Assembly (NCBI GenBank): GCA_016868815.1
Contig: VGFQ01000017.1
Coordinates: 1-40,894 of the forward strand
Direction of reading: 5' to 3'
Length of the DNA stretch: 40,894 nt
From: Bacteroidota bacterium
GTDB taxonomy: Bacteria; Bacteroidota; Bacteroidia; Chitinophagales; Chitinophagaceae
Of the stretch, positions 40,270-40,894 are shown in pieces; the first letter of the stretch is position 1, and every line of letters begins with the position of its first letter. Below the pieces are notes generated by a model. That model was not told where the DNA came from, did not search any database, and saw only the letters and a list, made by a program, of their open reading frames with translations. The translations under genes and the position numbers were made by a program.

Positions 40270-40894
40270 ATGATCTTCGACCTGGAATTGATACGAGCCC
40301 TGTACGAAAAGATACCTACTCAGGTAAAGGCTGCCAGAAGCTTACTGGGCAGGCCTCTGACGCTGGCGGAAAAAATCCTCTATAGCCATCTCTCAGGGCC
40401 AACGGAAAGGGCATATCAGCGGGGAGTTGACTATGTAGACTTTGCTCCAGACCGGGTGGCCATGCAGGATGCGACAGCACAGATGGCGTTGTTGCAGTTT
40501 ATGACCTGTGGACGGGAGAAGGTAGCCGTGCCTTCCACAGTGCACTGCGACCATTTGATACAGGCTAAGTCGGGGGCCGAGGAAGACCTCGCCACGGCAA
40601 TGGACAGCAACCGGGAGGTATATGACTTTCTGGCCTCCATCTCAAATAAATACGGCATCGGCTTTTGGAAGCCCGGTGCCGGCATCATCCACCAGGTCGT
40701 CCTCGAAAATTATGCCTTCCCGGGAGGTATGATGATTGGCACGGACTCCCATACGCCCAATGCAGGGGGTCTCGGCATGGTAGCCGTAGGCGTCGGAGGG
40801 GCAGATGCGGTGGATGTGATGGCGGGGCTTCCCTGGGAACTCAAGATGCCCAAACTGATCGGCGTGAAGCTGACCGGTCGTCTAAATGGATGGG
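40270..40894 (+). CDS. Aconitate hydratase, N-terminal part (cut by window end)
   Basis: The first 208 residues of a TCA-cycle aconitase that isomerises citrate to isocitrate using a 4Fe-4S cluster. Recognisable segments are the start [46 protein letters not shown] (cut here into shorter motifs: [18 protein letters not shown]), [13 protein letters not shown] with a substrate-binding His, [18 protein letters not shown] and [16 protein letters not shown]. The sequence is closer to the mitochondrial-type aconitase A fold than to AcnB. The cluster cysteines lie beyond the window. ATG 40270 is preferred; an in-frame ATG at 40186 would put the start inside the hairpin and add 28 residues unlike the family. 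Confidence 0.93.
   Translation, partial: MIFDLELIRALYEKIPTQVKAARSLLGRPLTLAEKILYSHLSGPTERAYQRGVDYVDFAPDRVAMQDATAQMALLQFMTCGREKVAVPSTVHCDHLIQAKSGAEEDLATAMDSNREVYDFLASISNKYGIGFWKPGAGIIHQVVLENYAFPGGMMIGTDSHTPNAGGLGMVAVGVGGADAVDVMAGLPWELKMPKLIGVKLTGRLNGW

Overview
The window looks like chromosomal DNA from a GC-rich member of the Bacteroidota, most likely Chitinophagaceae or a close relative. Support comes from several sides: SusC-like and OMP_b-brl_3-type outer-membrane receptors with N-terminal carboxypeptidase-regulatory-like domains; lineage-typical gene sets (MiaB, sigma-54 regulator, LptE, acidic TPR-like protein, SecG; a membrane Fe-S protein, CCG protein and small conserved protein; a VWA/AAA pair; DUF2723); and promoters of the Bacteroidota type with a TAnnTTTG -7 box ahead of several genes. 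The taxon is inferred from protein flavour and promoters, not from a marker comparison. No rRNA, CRISPR array, insertion sequence or intact prophage is visible. Two tRNA genes, His(GTG) and Lys(TTT), are present on the minus strand.

Layout. 1-4.3 kb: the end of a subtilisin-family protease, a DinB-like protein, a Prc-type C-terminal processing protease (minus), tRNA-His with its terminator, and a DUF445 membrane protein. 4.4-8.2 kb: a large outer-membrane receptor convergent with a lone GT61 glycosyltransferase. 8.4-12.5 kb: protein-L-isoaspartate methyltransferase, phosphohexomutase, a DUF2279 protein and a PyrR-like phosphoribosyltransferase. 12.6-15.3 kb: a three-gene redox cluster convergent with a second OMP_b-brl_3 receptor, the two end genes sharing a CTAG stop. 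17.9-22.7 kb: the miaB, sigma-54 regulator, lptE, TPR-like, secG run. 22.8-28.1 kb: MltG, YihY, then a creatininase-family amidohydrolase translationally coupled to a TonB receptor. 28.1-32.9 kb: a gene-poor stretch, tRNA-Lys, a SAM hydroxide adenosyltransferase and a 1078-residue DUF2723 membrane protein. 33.0-36.3 kb: the VWA/AAA pair and a Rossmann-fold protein. 37.2-39.3 kb: a PD40/TolB-like protein divergent from a TPR lipoprotein. 39.9 kb to the end: a PspC-family membrane protein divergent from the start of aconitase.

Most of the window is housekeeping and envelope maintenance: LPS transport (LptE), protein export (SecG), peptidoglycan synthesis control (MltG), periplasmic proteolysis (Prc), uptake receptors, and TCA-cycle aconitase. 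The clearest anomaly is an AT-rich island at about 36.29-37.18 kb, between the Rossmann-fold gene and the PD40 gene. On the minus strand it carries protein-like reading frames broken by frameshifts and stops, and looks like a decayed acquired gene or genes. A second gene-poor interval (39.25-39.88 kb) holds a 132-codon open frame with no start codon. I did not find a convincing intact new biological system. The best leads are the decayed island, the creatininase-TonB receptor pair, and the hairpin at the predicted transcription start of aconitase.
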